The notes: generated by a model from the sequence alone, not told the origin. 64,000 nucleotides of DNA from an uncultured Paracoccaceae bacterium (GCA_947492825.1 CANLNT010000001.1:806001-870000), one strand, 5' to 3'. Shown: positions 52,906-62,520, counted from the stretch's first letter. Made by a program: numbers and translations.

Positions 52906-53777
52906 CCGCCCCACCCAAACCACGCCCGATCAAGGACCCCGCGCCCAGCAAATGGGGCTATCGCTGGCAGCGGATGATGCTGACGCCGGGGTTCCGCAGT
53001 GCCATGCGCGTGGGCATCCCGCTGGTGCTGATCGGGGTGATTGCCGCCACCTATTTTTCCAAGGAAGAGCGTCGCGCGCAGCTTGCCATGCAGGTCGCCG
53101 CAACCAAGGCGGCGATTCAGCAGCGGCCCGAGTTCATGGTGACTGATATGCTGGTCACCGGTGCGGATGAACATATCGTCGCGGATGTGCAGCGGGTATT
53201 GCCGCTGCAATTGCCGGTGTCGTCCTTTGATCTGGACCTTGAGGAAATGCGCGGCACGGTGGCCGCGCTGAACGCTGTCGAAGAGGCGCGGGTAAAGATC
53301 GGCGAGGCGGGGACGCTGACCGTCGAGATTACGCCAAGGGTGCCGGTGGCGCTGTGGCGTGAGCGAGGAACGCTCAAGCTGATTGATGCGGGCGGTGTCT
53401 TTGTGGGGGTGGTCGAGGCGCGGTCAGACCGGCTTGACCTGCCGTTGATCGCAGGCGACGGCGCGCAGACGCATATCGACGAGGCCCTGGACCTTTTTGC
53501 AGCCGCCAGTCCGATCGCCAACCGTGTCCGCGGCCTTGTCCGCATGGGCGAGCGGCGCTGGGACATGGTGCTGGACAAGGGGCAGCGCATTTTGCTGCCC
53601 GAAACGGGGGCGATGGCCGCCATTGACCGGGTGATCGCGCTGAACGAGGCGCAAGACCTATTGAAACGCGATGTGGCGGTTGTGGATATGCGCAACCCTG
53701 CACGCGCCACATTGAGATTAAGCACAGAAGCAGCGACCGCCATGCGGCGTGTTAGCGAAACGGGGACAGAAGAATAA
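52893..53777 (+). CDS. ftsQ: Cell division protein FtsQ
   Basis: A 294-residue bitopic divisome protein. A proline-rich cytoplasmic tail, one membrane helix near residues 46-63 (VGIPLVLIGVIAATYF) and a periplasmic POTRA domain (EFMVTDMLVTGADEH) followed by the beta domain are visible. The ATG at 52893 has GGAGG upstream and lies inside the end of ddl. The stop overlaps ftsA (TAATG). Confidence 0.94.
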   Translation: MRPLTAPPKPRPIKDPAPSKWGYRWQRMMLTPGFRSAMRVGIPLVLIGVIAATYFSKEERRAQLAMQVAATKAAIQQRPEFMVTDMLVTGADEHIVADVQRVLPLQLPVSSFDLDLEEMRGTVAALNAVEEARVKIGEAGTLTVEITPRVPVALWRERGTLKLIDAGGVFVGVVEARSDRLDLPLIAGDGAQTHIDEALDLFAAASPIANRVRGLVRMGERRWDMVLDKGQRILLPETGAMAAIDRVIALNEAQDLLKRDVAVVDMRNPARATLRLSTEAATAMRRVSETGTEE

Positions 53778-55111
53778 TGCGGGACCTTTACGAGAGCCAG
53801 CGGGCGATGCGGAATATGCGCAAGGCAGCGATGCAGCGGGGTGTCATCGCGATTTTGGATGTGGGCACATCCAAAATCGCCTGTCTGGTGCTGCGCTTTG
53901 ACGGGCCAGAGCAGTTCCGCGAGCACGACGGGATTGGGTCACTGGCCGGGCAATCTTCGTTTCGGGTGATTGGTGCCGCCACGACGCGGTCACGCGGGGT
54001 GCGGTTTGGCGAAGTGGACGCCATGCAGGAAACCGAGCGGGCGATCCGCACGGCGGTACAGGCCGCTCAGAAGATGGCCAATGTGCGCGTGGATCACGTG
54101 ATTGCCTGCTTCAGCGGCGCGCGCCCCCGGTCTTATGGGTTGGACGGCGCGGTGGATATCGCGGGCGGGACAGTGACGGATGGTGATATTGGTCGCGTGA
54201 TGGCTGCCGCAGACGTGCCGGATTACGGTGCGGATCGTCATGTGCTGCATGCGCAGCCGGTGAACTTTGCGCTGGATCATCGCAGTGGCATGGCTGATCC
54301 GCGCGGGCAGATCGGCAACAAGCTGACCACGGATATGCATATGCTGACGGTGGATGCGACGGTCATTCAGAACCTGTTTTTCTGCATCAAGCGCTGTGAT
54401 CTGGAACTGGCAGGGCTGGCGTCCTCTGCTTATGTCTCGGGCATTTCATCGCTGGTCGAGGACGAGCAGGAGTTGGGCAGCGCCTGTATTGATCTGGGCG
54501 GCGGGTCCACCGGCATTTCGGTCTTTATGAAGAAGCACATGATCTATGCTGATGCGGTGCGCATGGGCGGCGATCACGTGACCGGTGACATCAGCATGGG
54601 TTTGCAGGTGCCACAGGCCACGGCAGAGCGGATCAAGACGTTCTATGGCGGCGTCGTGGCGACTGGCATGGATGACCGCGAGATGATCGAGATCGGTGGC
54701 GATACCGGCGATTACGAACACGACAGGCGGACCGTCAGCCGGGCAGAGTTGATTGGAATCATGCGCCCCCGGATTGAAGAAATCCTTGAAGAGGTGCGCG
54801 TGCGGCTGGATGCGGCGGGCTTTGAATATCTGCCAAGCCAGCAGATCGTGCTGACCGGTGGCGGCAGCCAGATCCCGGGCCTTGACGGGCTGGCGGCGAA
54901 GATCCTGGGCCAGCAAGTGCGGTTGGGGCGGCCTTTGCGGGTGCAGGGCTTGCCGCAAGCGGCCACCGGCCCTGCGTTCTCGGGTGCGGTTGGCCTGACC
55001 CTGTTCGCGGCCAACCCACAGGATGAATGGTGGGACTTTGATATTCCTGCGGACACTTATCCCGCGCGGTCACTGAAGCGCGCGGTAAAGTGGTTCAAGG
55101 ACAATTGGTAA
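53777..55111 (+). CDS. ftsA: Cell division protein FtsA
   Basis: A 444-residue actin-like protein that anchors FtsZ to the membrane. VIAILDVGTSKIACLVLR is the phosphate-1 motif, LGSACIDLGGGSTGISVF phosphate 2, and IVLTGGGSQIPGLDGLAAKIL the adenosine motif. The C-terminus SLKRAVKWFKDNW is the amphipathic membrane-targeting helix. It starts on the ftsQ stop. Confidence 0.97.
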   Translation: MRDLYESQRAMRNMRKAAMQRGVIAILDVGTSKIACLVLRFDGPEQFREHDGIGSLAGQSSFRVIGAATTRSRGVRFGEVDAMQETERAIRTAVQAAQKMANVRVDHVIACFSGARPRSYGLDGAVDIAGGTVTDGDIGRVMAAADVPDYGADRHVLHAQPVNFALDHRSGMADPRGQIGNKLTTDMHMLTVDATVIQNLFFCIKRCDLELAGLASSAYVSGISSLVEDEQELGSACIDLGGGSTGISVFMKKHMIYADAVRMGGDHVTGDISMGLQVPQATAERIKTFYGGVVATGMDDREMIEIGGDTGDYEHDRRTVSRAELIGIMRPRIEEILEEVRVRLDAAGFEYLPSQQIVLTGGGSQIPGLDGLAAKILGQQVRLGRPLRVQGLPQAATGPAFSGAVGLTLFAANPQDEWWDFDIPADTYPARSLKRAVKWFKDNW

Positions 55112-55198
55112 TGGTTAACCAAAGGTTAGTCTGAGCATAGACATCGTCACAATCCTGCCGTATTCGGGAGGGGTAGAATGATTAACGAGGGATGGGTC

Positions 55199-55771
55199 AT
55201 GAAGATTTTTGCAGCCGCAGCATTCGCGGTCATGCTGGCGACAGGCGCGCAGGCGGCCGTTGTGGCATCAGGTGTGACGCAGGTGGGCGACACTGGTGGG
55301 ATCAACGCGCAAGGCGCGGATGTGGCCATCGCGTCAAACAACACCGCCTACAACAACACGCCGACATCGCCGGTTGCTGACTGGGTCTGGATCGGCGACA
55401 TCAACAACAACAACAATGCGGTCTTTGAATTCGCCTTTGATCTGACGGGTTATGACCTTTCGACCGTATCTTTGTCGGGTGTCTGGGGTGTCGATAACTC
55501 TGGTACGATCGACCTGAACGGCACTGTGATTGCAACGCTGACTTTCGGGTTTCCGGCGTTTCAGACGATCAACAACTACGGAACGATGGACAGCAGCCTG
55601 TTCAATGCGGGCGCGAACCTGCTGACGTTCACAGCACTTGATCAAGGTGGCCCCGGTGCGATCCGCGCGACGGCGATTGTGGAAGCCACCGCAGTGCCGC
55701 TGCCCGCAGGCGCGCCGCTGCTGATCGGTGGTCTGGCGCTGCTGGGCTGGATGCGCAAGCGCAAGGCCTGA
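55199..55771 (+). CDS. VPLPA-CTERM surface protein
   Basis: A 190-residue secreted protein. A signal peptide (MKIFAAAAFAVMLATGAQA), an Asn/Thr-rich beta body (NNTAYNNTPTSPVADW, GDINNNNNAVFEF, FDLTGYDLSTVSLSG) and a C-terminal sorting signal AVPLPAG, hydrophobic helix, RKRKA. It is processed by an exosortase. GAGGGATG precedes the ATG at 55199; an ATG at 55178 with GGGAGGGG is an alternative but gives a poor signal-peptide start. Inserted between ftsA and ftsZ; an intrinsic terminator follows. Confidence 0.9.
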   Translation: MKIFAAAAFAVMLATGAQAAVVASGVTQVGDTGGINAQGADVAIASNNTAYNNTPTSPVADWVWIGDINNNNNAVFEFAFDLTGYDLSTVSLSGVWGVDNSGTIDLNGTVIATLTFGFPAFQTINNYGTMDSSLFNAGANLLTFTALDQGGPGAIRATAIVEATAVPLPAGAPLLIGGLALLGWMRKRKA

Positions 55772-55805
55772 GCCATGTGCCGGGTCTGATGGCCCAAAGA
55801 ATTTG

Positions 55806-55837
55806 AACCGCGCGCCTGAACGGGCGCGCGGTTTTTT
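55806..55837 (+). terminator. Rho-independent terminator
   Basis: 11-bp stem AACCGCGCGCC/GGCGCGCGGTT with a short loop, then a T run. Ends the VPLPA-CTERM transcript; convergent with the gene at 55844. Confidence 0.9.
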
Positions 55838-55843
55838 GTTGGG

Positions 55844-56455
55844 CTAGAGGTCGTCGCGCCGGTCTTCGGGGATGACCACACCGGCGCGGGCTGCGTCGGC
55901 GGCGCGGATCATCGCAAGCTGCCCATACATGTTGTTGCGGAAGGTCTTGGCGGATTTGCCTGCGACACCAGAGACCATCTCGGCGATATTGCCGAGGATA
56001 TTGTCGATCAGATCAAGGAACAACTCGACCGGTTGGGTCAGATGCGGCAGCTTGATGCCGTCAAGGATCAGGTGAAACGCTTTCTTGATCGCTTCGACAA
56101 TGCCCAGCAGGGCCCCAATCGCAGCGTCTGCCACGGCACCAGGCACTGCGGCAAGATCGTCTAGCAGCTTGTTGAAATCATCCAGCATATCGTCGATCCC
56201 GGCTTCGACGAAACTGCCGATGGCTTGCGCAGCACCAAAGGGATCAAGTTGGGCGATGACCTGTTTGAGGCGCGCAAAGAATGAGCGCAACAGCCGGAAC
56301 AAGAAGTTCTTGAATGCCGCAGCCGTTTGCGCCACGTCATTGGCCCCTTGCGCCTGCAGGGCGTGGACAGAGACGTCCGTCCAGGTGCCGAGCGCTTTTG
56401 CAAAGCTTTTCTCGGCATTGGCGAAGGGATCATCTTTGGAGCGTTTGTCAGGCAT
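55844..56455 (-). CDS. Hypothetical helical protein
   Basis: A 203-residue protein of unknown function. It starts with a charged stretch (MPDKRSKDDPFANAEKSF) and continues as amphipathic helices with several weakly hydrophobic stretches (VPGAVADAAIGALLGIVEAI, LFLDLIDNILGNIAEMVSG). No signal peptide or Cys. The pattern could suit membrane or granule association, but no family was recognised. AAGGA precedes the ATG at 56455. It is divergent from ftsZ across 440 bases. Confidence 0.75.
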   Translation of the reverse strand: MPDKRSKDDPFANAEKSFAKALGTWTDVSVHALQAQGANDVAQTAAAFKNFLFRLLRSFFARLKQVIAQLDPFGAAQAIGSFVEAGIDDMLDDFNKLLDDLAAVPGAVADAAIGALLGIVEAIKKAFHLILDGIKLPHLTQPVELFLDLIDNILGNIAEMVSGVAGKSAKTFRNNMYGQLAMIRAADAARAGVVIPEDRRDDL

Positions 56456-56571
56456 GGGAATATCCTTGGTCAAAATGGACGTCTGAAATGAATGCCGCAG
56501 CCTAGCACAATTTCGCGAACCCGCCAAAACAGAGCAGTTGGGGCGTGACCCACGGGGTGGAATCAGCTAGG

Positions 56572-56580
56572 TTATCCACA
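56572..56580 (+). promoter_or_regulatory. DnaA box
   Basis: Perfect consensus TTATCCACA, 316 bases before the ftsZ start. Confidence 0.65.
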
Positions 56581-56784
56581 GGGCCCAGAAAGTGGCCAAA
56601 GGCAGATAAACGGCGGGGCAGTCGAGCAGACACCCCAGAGAATTGATACGAAAAACGCCCGCGTGAATGGGGCGTGTTGCGGCCCCGTCTGGCGCTGCAG
56701 GATAGTGTTTTGACATTAACGAACCGCTATAACTAGTTGGATCGGCGAAATCTTACCGATGCGGTCGCTTTTGCCCCTATATTT

Positions 56785-56793
56785 TGTGGATAA
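56785..56793 (-). promoter_or_regulatory. DnaA box, inverted
   Basis: TGTGGATAA, the exact reverse complement of TTATCCACA, 103 bases before the ftsZ start. Confidence 0.65.
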
Positions 56794-56895
56794 ATCGTCA
56801 TTTGCGGGTGACGTTTGGGGCGTGAATCGTTAAGGTCAGCCTAATTTACGAGAATCTGCCCGGTGGGACGGGCCAATAGCGCAGGCGGACTGAGT

Positions 56896-58509
56896 ATGAC
56901 ATTGAACCTCTCTATTCCGGGTCAGGAAGATCTGAAACCACGTATTACCGTGTTTGGCGTTGGTGGTGCGGGCGGCAACGCCGTCAACAACATGATCGAA
57001 AAAGAGCTGGATGGGGTCGAGTTCGTGGTGGCCAACACCGACGCGCAGGCGCTGCAGCAAAGCCAGTCGAGCGCCAAGATCCAGATGGGCATCAAAGTGA
57101 CCGAAGGTCTGGGTGCAGGCGCGCGCGCCACTGTGGGTGCTGCTGCTGCAGAAGAAAGCATTGAGCAGATCGTCGATCACCTTGCTGGGGCACACATGTG
57201 TTTCATCACCGCAGGCATGGGCGGGGGCACCGGAACCGGTGCCGCGCCGATCATCGCACAAGCCGCTCGCGAGTTGGGCGTTCTGACGGTGGGTGTTGTT
57301 ACCAAGCCGTTCCAGTTCGAAGGCGGCAAGCGCATGAAGCAAGCCGAAGAAGGTGTTGAGGCGCTTCAGAAAGTTGTCGACACGCTGATCATCATTCCCA
57401 ACCAGAACCTGTTCCGTCTGGCCAACGAAAATACCACGTTCACAGAGGCCTTCGCGCTGGCCGATGACGTCCTTTACCAGGGTGTCAAAGGTGTGACGGA
57501 CCTGATGGTGCGTCCCGGCCTGATCAACCTCGACTTTGCGGACGTGCGCGCCGTGATGGACGAAATGGGCAAAGCGATGATGGGCACTGGCGAGGCCGAG
57601 GGCGAGAACCGCGCTGTGCAGGCCGCCGAGAAAGCAATTGCCAACCCGCTGCTGGACGAGATTTCGCTGGAAGGTGCCAAGGGCGTGTTGATCAACATCA
57701 CAGGCTCGCACGATCTGACATTGTTCGAACTGGACGAAGCCGCGAACAAGATCCGCGAAAAGGTCGATCCAGAGGCGAACATCATTGTCGGTTCAACGCT
57801 GGACCCGTCAATGGAAGGCGGCATGCGCGTGAGCGTTGTTGCGACCGGTATCGACGCGACCGTCAGCAATGCAGAAACACCGCTGCCACGCCGCAGCATG
57901 GCGCAGCCGCTGACCACGCAGGTCAGCATCGAAGGCACAGATGCGCCGGTTGAAGAGATGCCAGCCGTGGCCGCAACCGCAGCTGCAACCCCGGTTGCCG
58001 CAGAAGCCGCACCCGAGCCGAGCCTGTTTGAAGGCATCGAAGAGGCACCTGCCGCTTATGAGGCTGACGTAGTACAGGCCGACGACGCGCTACCGCCGCC
58101 CGCTTACACGCCACGCCCCGAGCCGGTGATGGAAGCGCCCGAGACATTCGTCGCACCGCGTGGCGCTGGTGGAACCGGTCAGCCTTCGCCTGAAACGATG
58201 GCCCGTCTGGAAGCGGCCGTGCGCCGCGCGCCTGCTGCTGAACGTCCTGCCGCTGCGGATGGGGCTGCGCGTCCTGCTGCTGCTGCACCGGCTGCGGCTG
58301 CCGCCGCTGCGGGTGAGGCGGGCAAAGCCCGGTTTGGCATCAACGGGTTGATCAACCGGATGACAGGGTCGGGTGCGGAAGCCGCACAACAGCCAAGCCG
58401 CCAGCAACCACAGGTGACCGCAATGCGCGAGCCGCAGGTCGAGGCAGAGGCCGATCCGGATCAGGAACGCATCGAAATCCCCGCGTTCCTGCGTCGCCAA
58501 GCGAACTGA
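56896..58509 (+). CDS. ftsZ: Cell division protein FtsZ
   Basis: A 537-residue tubulin-like GTPase that forms the division ring. [17 protein letters not shown], the tubulin signature GGGTGTG at 109-115, NTDAQAL and [11 protein letters not shown] are clear. After the GTPase core (about residue 320) comes a long Ala/Pro/Glu-rich linker of about 190 residues. The end [14 protein letters not shown] contains the conserved tail that binds FtsA. The ATG at 56896 fits the family. A terminator follows 24 bases after the stop, so it is a single-gene transcript separate from ftsQA. Confidence 0.98.
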   Translation: MTLNLSIPGQEDLKPRITVFGVGGAGGNAVNNMIEKELDGVEFVVANTDAQALQQSQSSAKIQMGIKVTEGLGAGARATVGAAAAEESIEQIVDHLAGAHMCFITAGMGGGTGTGAAPIIAQAARELGVLTVGVVTKPFQFEGGKRMKQAEEGVEALQKVVDTLIIIPNQNLFRLANENTTFTEAFALADDVLYQGVKGVTDLMVRPGLINLDFADVRAVMDEMGKAMMGTGEAEGENRAVQAAEKAIANPLLDEISLEGAKGVLINITGSHDLTLFELDEAANKIREKVDPEANIIVGSTLDPSMEGGMRVSVVATGIDATVSNAETPLPRRSMAQPLTTQVSIEGTDAPVEEMPAVAATAAATPVAAEAAPEPSLFEGIEEAPAAYEADVVQADDALPPPAYTPRPEPVMEAPETFVAPRGAGGTGQPSPETMARLEAAVRRAPAAERPAAADGAARPAAAAPAAAAAAAGEAGKARFGINGLINRMTGSGAEAAQQPSRQQPQVTAMREPQVEAEADPDQERIEIPAFLRRQAN

Positions 58510-58533
58510 CGCCACGTCGAAATCACGAGATTG

Positions 58534-58555
58534 GGCCGCCTTCGGGCGGCCTTTT
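58534..58555 (+). terminator. Terminator of ftsZ
   Basis: 7-bp stem GGCCGCC/GGCGGCC with a TTCG tetraloop followed by TTTT. Confidence 0.88.
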
Positions 58556-58713
58556 CCGTTGTGGAACAAGGACTTGCCGCGCTGCGGCGTGAATTGTGAT
58601 GCGTGTTGCAGTGGATGTTTCAGACCGTTGCAAAGCGTGAATTGAGGTACGGGCACGCGCGCCCTATCTCTGTTGTCAACAATTGCTTAACCAATACGGA
58701 ACCTAGGCGCGTG

Positions 58714-59634
58714 ATGCAGACGACACTGCAACAAGCTGTGACATTCGACGGGACGGGCCTGCACACGGGTGCGTCCGCGCGGATGGTTGTCCGCCCGGTG
58801 GGTGGCAATACCGGCATCGTGTTCCGCCGCACGGATGTTGCGGGCCGCGACGGGATCATTCCCGCGTTGTGGAAGCATGTCGTTGTCTCACCGCTGAACA
58901 CTGAGCTGCGCAATGACGCAGGCACCAGCGTGTCAACGATCGAACACATCATGGCGGCCCTTGCCGGCTGCGGTGTGCATAATGCCTTGGTGGAAATCGA
59001 CGGGCCGGAAGTGCCGGTCATGGATGGCAGTGCGGCAGCTTTCGTGCGCGGCATTGTCGAGGCCGGTGTGCAACGCCTGCAGGCACCACTTGAGGCGATT
59101 GAGATCCTCAAGGAAGTACGCGTCGACGTGGGGCAGGCGCGGGCCGTGCTAACACCAGCGACCAGCCTGCAGATTGATTTCGCGATTGCCTTTGATGATG
59201 CGGCGATTGGTGCGCAGCACAAGGTGCTGAACATGGCCAACGGCAGCTTTGTCCGCGAGCTGTGTGACAGCCGCACGTTTTGTCGCGCCGCCGACGTGGA
59301 TGCGATGCATGCGCAGGGCAAGGCCTTGGGTGGAACGCTGGACAATGCAGTGGTCGTGGATGGTGACAAGGTGCTGACGCCCGGCGGGCTGCGCCACGCT
59401 GATGAGGCCGTGCGCCACAAGATGCTGGATGCGCTCGGTGATCTTTATACAGCCGGTGCGCCCATTCTGGGCCGCTACACCGGTGTACGGTCCGGTCATG
59501 CGGTCACCAACGCCTTGCTTCATGCGCTTTTCGCGCAACCTGATGCCTGGCGGCGGGTGCAATGCGACCGCCGGATCGCGGCGCGGTTGCCCGGTGTTGG
59601 CGTGACCCGCGCCGATCTCGCGGCTGTTGCCTGA
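58714..59634 (+). CDS. lpxC: UDP-3-O-acyl-GlcNAc deacetylase LpxC
   Basis: A 306-residue zinc deacetylase, the committed step of lipid A synthesis. MQTTLQQAVTFDGTGLHTG opens the enzyme, STIEHIMAALAGCGVHNALVEIDGPEVPVMDGSA carries the zinc His and active-site segment, and DEAVRHKMLDALGDL the later catalytic His. The ATG at 58714 is the family start; the longer frame from 58603 lies over the promoter gap. It follows ftsZ, as often in Proteobacteria, and confirms a Gram-negative envelope. Confidence 0.96.
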   Translation: MQTTLQQAVTFDGTGLHTGASARMVVRPVGGNTGIVFRRTDVAGRDGIIPALWKHVVVSPLNTELRNDAGTSVSTIEHIMAALAGCGVHNALVEIDGPEVPVMDGSAAAFVRGIVEAGVQRLQAPLEAIEILKEVRVDVGQARAVLTPATSLQIDFAIAFDDAAIGAQHKVLNMANGSFVRELCDSRTFCRAADVDAMHAQGKALGGTLDNAVVVDGDKVLTPGGLRHADEAVRHKMLDALGDLYTAGAPILGRYTGVRSGHAVTNALLHALFAQPDAWRRVQCDRRIAARLPGVGVTRADLAAVA

Positions 59635-59764
59635 CCGAAGTGTGATCTGCCAATGCGCCGGAAGGTGCAAAAGGCATTTTGCCCCTGATTTTTCTATGCT
59701 AGACCGAACCGCAACAGGGATCGCAACGATCCCAAGAAGACGAGCAGAAATGCGGAGACAGGGC

Positions 59765-60616
59765 ATGTCAGGCAGCAGCTTTCCAGGCAAGACGCCCCGC
59801 CGGTTTGTGGCGGTTGCCGCGCTATCGCTGCTGGTGGCCTGCGGTGGGTTCGACCCGCGCGCCGAAGGTGCGTTGGATCAATATACCGCCGAAGAGATTT
59901 TCACCCGCGGAGAGGTCGAGCTAGAGAATGGGCAGGCCGATGACGCGGCCTTCTACTTTGGCGAGATCGAGCGGCTATATCCCTATAGCGAGTGGGCGCA
60001 GCGCGCGCTGATCATGCAGGCCTTTGCCTATCATCGCGATCAGGATTACCCCAACAGCCGTGGTGCCGCACAGCGGTATCTTGATTTCTATCCCGGCACT
60101 GAAGATGCAGCCTATGCGCAGTATCTGCTGGCGCTGTCGTACTACGATCAGATTGACGAGATTGGCCGCGACCAAGGGCTGACCTTTCAGGCCTTGCAGG
60201 CGTTGCGCGTGGTGATCGAGCAGTACCCCGACACCGAATATGCCCGCGCATCGGTGCTGAAGTTTGATCTGGCGTTTGACCATCTGGCCGCCAAGGAAAT
60301 GGAAATCGGGCGCTACTACCTCAAGCGCAAGCATTACACCGCAGCCGTGAACCGGTTCCGCACCGTGGTCGAGGATTTCCAGACCACAAGCCACACCGCA
60401 GAGGCGCTGCACCGTTTGGTGGAAAGCTACCTAAGCTTGGGCCTGACAGATGAGGCGCAGACCGCGGGGGCCATTCTGGGCGAGAACTATCCCAGCACGG
60501 AGTGGTATCAGGACAGCTTTGCCCTGTTGACCGGGCAGGGACTTGAGGCGCGTTCGGTGGGGAATAACTGGCTGTCGTCGATCTACCGTCAGGTTATACG
60601 CGGCGAGTGGTTGTGA
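59765..60616 (+). CDS. bamD: Outer-membrane assembly lipoprotein BamD
   Basis: A 283-residue TPR lipoprotein of the BAM complex, which inserts beta-barrel proteins into the outer membrane. The lipobox LLVACGG follows a short signal peptide. Repeats such as LYPYSEWAQRALIMQAFAYHR and YPDTEYARASVLKFDLAFDHLAAKEMEIGRYYLKRKHY are typical. The ATG at 59765 has GGAG upstream; an ATG at 59750 is possible. recN follows 31 bases later. Confidence 0.95.
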   Translation: MSGSSFPGKTPRRFVAVAALSLLVACGGFDPRAEGALDQYTAEEIFTRGEVELENGQADDAAFYFGEIERLYPYSEWAQRALIMQAFAYHRDQDYPNSRGAAQRYLDFYPGTEDAAYAQYLLALSYYDQIDEIGRDQGLTFQALQALRVVIEQYPDTEYARASVLKFDLAFDHLAAKEMEIGRYYLKRKHYTAAVNRFRTVVEDFQTTSHTAEALHRLVESYLSLGLTDEAQTAGAILGENYPSTEWYQDSFALLTGQGLEARSVGNNWLSSIYRQVIRGEWL

Positions 60617-60647
60617 GGAGCGGCGGGGCTGACCCCGCCGATGGCCG

Positions 60648-62294
60648 ATGCTGCGCGGACTAGACATACGCGATATGTTGATCATCGACCGGCTGGAACT
60701 GGCGTTTCAGCCCGGTCTTAACGTGCTGACCGGAGAGACCGGGGCAGGCAAATCCATTTTGCTGGACAGTCTGGGCTTTGTGCTGGGATGGCGTGGTCGG
60801 GCCGAATTGGTGCGTGACGGGGCGGATCAGGGCGAGGTGACGGCCTGGTTTGATCTGACAGCGGACCATCCTGCACGTGCCGTGCTGGCGGATGCTGGGA
60901 TCAGCGCCGAGGACGAGTTGATCTTGCGGCGGATCAACACGCGCGATGGGCGCAAAACCGCGTGGGTCAATGACCGGAGGGTCAGCGGAGAGGTGCTGCG
61001 GGCGCTGTCGGAGACGCTGATCGAGTTGCACGGGCAGCATGATGACCGGGGGCTTTTGAATCCGCGCGGGCACAGGGCAATGCTGGACGACTTTGCCGGG
61101 CTGGATACGGCAAAGGTGCGCGCGGCTTGGCGCGGGTTGGCAGAGGCCCGCAAGATGCGCGAGCAGGCTGCAGCGCGTTTGGCAGAGGTGCAGGCCGAAG
61201 AGGAATACCTGCGCCACGCGGTGGCCGAGTTGGATGCGCTGGCACCTGAGCAGGGCGAAGAGGCGGTGCTGGATACGCGCCGCCGGATGATGCAATCGGC
61301 TGAAAAGATCCGCGCGGATATTGCCAAAGCGGGTGAGGCGTTGGGGTTGCAAGGGGCCGAGGGCATGATATCCGATGCCTCGCGCTGGTTGATTGGTGCA
61401 GCAGACAAGGCCGAGGGCGCGCTGGACGGGGCATTGGCCGCGATTGAGCGCGCGATGCTGGAACTGGATGTGGCACAGCGCGGTGTCGGCGAATGTCTGG
61501 ATGCGTTGTCGTTTAATCCGTCAGAGCTGGAAGACACCGAAGAGCGGCTGTTCGCGATCCGGGGGCTGGCGCGCAAGCATAATGTGCAGGCCGACGATCT
61601 GGGCGCGTTTGCCGATGATCTGCGCGCACGTTTGGCGGTGCTGGACGGGGGGGCGGCTGATCTGGCGGCGCTGGATCAGGCCGTCAGCGACGCTGAAGCG
61701 GAGTATGACGCGGCGGCCACGGCCCTGCACAAGGCACGCACAAAGGCGGCAAAGGCGCTGGATCAGGCGATGGCGGCAGAGCTTGCCCCCTTGAAGATGG
61801 AGCGCGCGGTATTTGTCACGAAGATCACCGAGGCTGACCCCGGACCAGACGGGCGCGATGCGGTGGCGTTCACGGTGGCGACCAATCCCGGCGCACCCGC
61901 GGGGCCGCTCAACAAGATCGCATCGGGCGGCGAATTGAGCCGTTTTTTGCTGGCGTTGAAGGTCTGCCTGACCCAGGCGGGCGGCGAGACGTTGACGATG
62001 ATCTTTGACGAAATCGACAGGGGCGTGGGCGGGGCCACCGCAGATGCCGTAGGTCGCAGGTTGGTTGACCTTTCGGTCAAAATGCAAGTTCTGGTTGTAA
62101 CTCACTCTCCGCAGGTGGCGGCACTGGGTGGACATCACTGGCGGGTTGAAAAGCGTCAGGGGGCTGATGCAACCACGTCAACCGTGACGGCATTGGACCC
62201 AGATGCCCGCATCGAAGAGATCGCGCGGATGCTGTCAGGGGACCGGATCACCGAGGCCGCGAAAGAGGCGGCGCGGGCGCTGATGCCCAAATAA
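60648..62294 (+). CDS. recN: DNA repair ATPase RecN
   Basis: A 548-residue SMC-like protein for double-strand-break repair. It starts MLRGLDIRDMLIIDRLEL, Walker A GETGAGKS is at 29-36, LIELHGQHDDRGLL is typical, two coiled-coil arms fill the centre, and the signature ASGGELSRFLLALK plus Walker B TMIFDEIDRGVGG close the head. No LexA box is obvious upstream. It probably shares the bamD transcript. Confidence 0.97.
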   Translation: MLRGLDIRDMLIIDRLELAFQPGLNVLTGETGAGKSILLDSLGFVLGWRGRAELVRDGADQGEVTAWFDLTADHPARAVLADAGISAEDELILRRINTRDGRKTAWVNDRRVSGEVLRALSETLIELHGQHDDRGLLNPRGHRAMLDDFAGLDTAKVRAAWRGLAEARKMREQAAARLAEVQAEEEYLRHAVAELDALAPEQGEEAVLDTRRRMMQSAEKIRADIAKAGEALGLQGAEGMISDASRWLIGAADKAEGALDGALAAIERAMLELDVAQRGVGECLDALSFNPSELEDTEERLFAIRGLARKHNVQADDLGAFADDLRARLAVLDGGAADLAALDQAVSDAEAEYDAAATALHKARTKAAKALDQAMAAELAPLKMERAVFVTKITEADPGPDGRDAVAFTVATNPGAPAGPLNKIASGGELSRFLLALKVCLTQAGGETLTMIFDEIDRGVGGATADAVGRRLVDLSVKMQVLVVTHSPQVAALGGHHWRVEKRQGADATTSTVTALDPDARIEEIARMLSGDRITEAAKEAARALMPK

Positions 62295-62512
62295 AAAAGG
62301 CGCCCTAAGCCCGTTACAGACCCAGAGCGCCCCGTTACTCACGGGCACACACACACCCGAAAACAACTCACGTCAACACCGCACGACCTATGCAAATCGT
62401 GCTTTCTGGTCGCGTGGTTCATGAGGGATAAGCCGAGGCCTGATCACCCAGTTCGCAGCACAACCGGACACCCAGAGGTTTAATCTCATGAGGATTTATC
62501 TCAACCTGTCAA
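62295..62512 (-). ncRNA. Candidate small RNA between recN and the FAD oxidase gene
   Basis: On the minus strand TTGACA (62507-62512) stands nine bases past the end of the oxidase gene. The following 200 bases hold hairpins GCACGA/TCGTGC and CGGG-TGTGTGTGTG-CCCG and end with a GGCGC/GCGCC stem followed by six T near 62295-62300. No open reading frame is convincing. It may be an independent RNA or the long 3' UTR of the oxidase gene; the -10 box is poor. Confidence 0.35.
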
Positions 62513-62520
62513 AAAGAAGG

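Larger units (their letters stand above)
56456..56895 (+). promoter_or_regulatory. Upstream regulatory region of ftsZ
   Basis: A 440-base stretch without a convincing gene, AT-richer toward ftsZ. It holds two perfect DnaA boxes, a TTGACA (56710-56715) with a nearby TATAAC (56728-56733) that are too close to act as a pair, and TTAAGGTCAGCCTAA (56830-56844), similar to a CtrA site TTAA-N7-TTAA. Transcription start cannot be fixed. The region also serves the divergent gene at 55844. Confidence 0.6.

Noticed and set aside
56710-56733. TTGACA and TATAAC as the ftsZ promoter
   Set aside because: They are separated by only 12 bases, too short for a sigma-70 promoter; each may belong to another pair.
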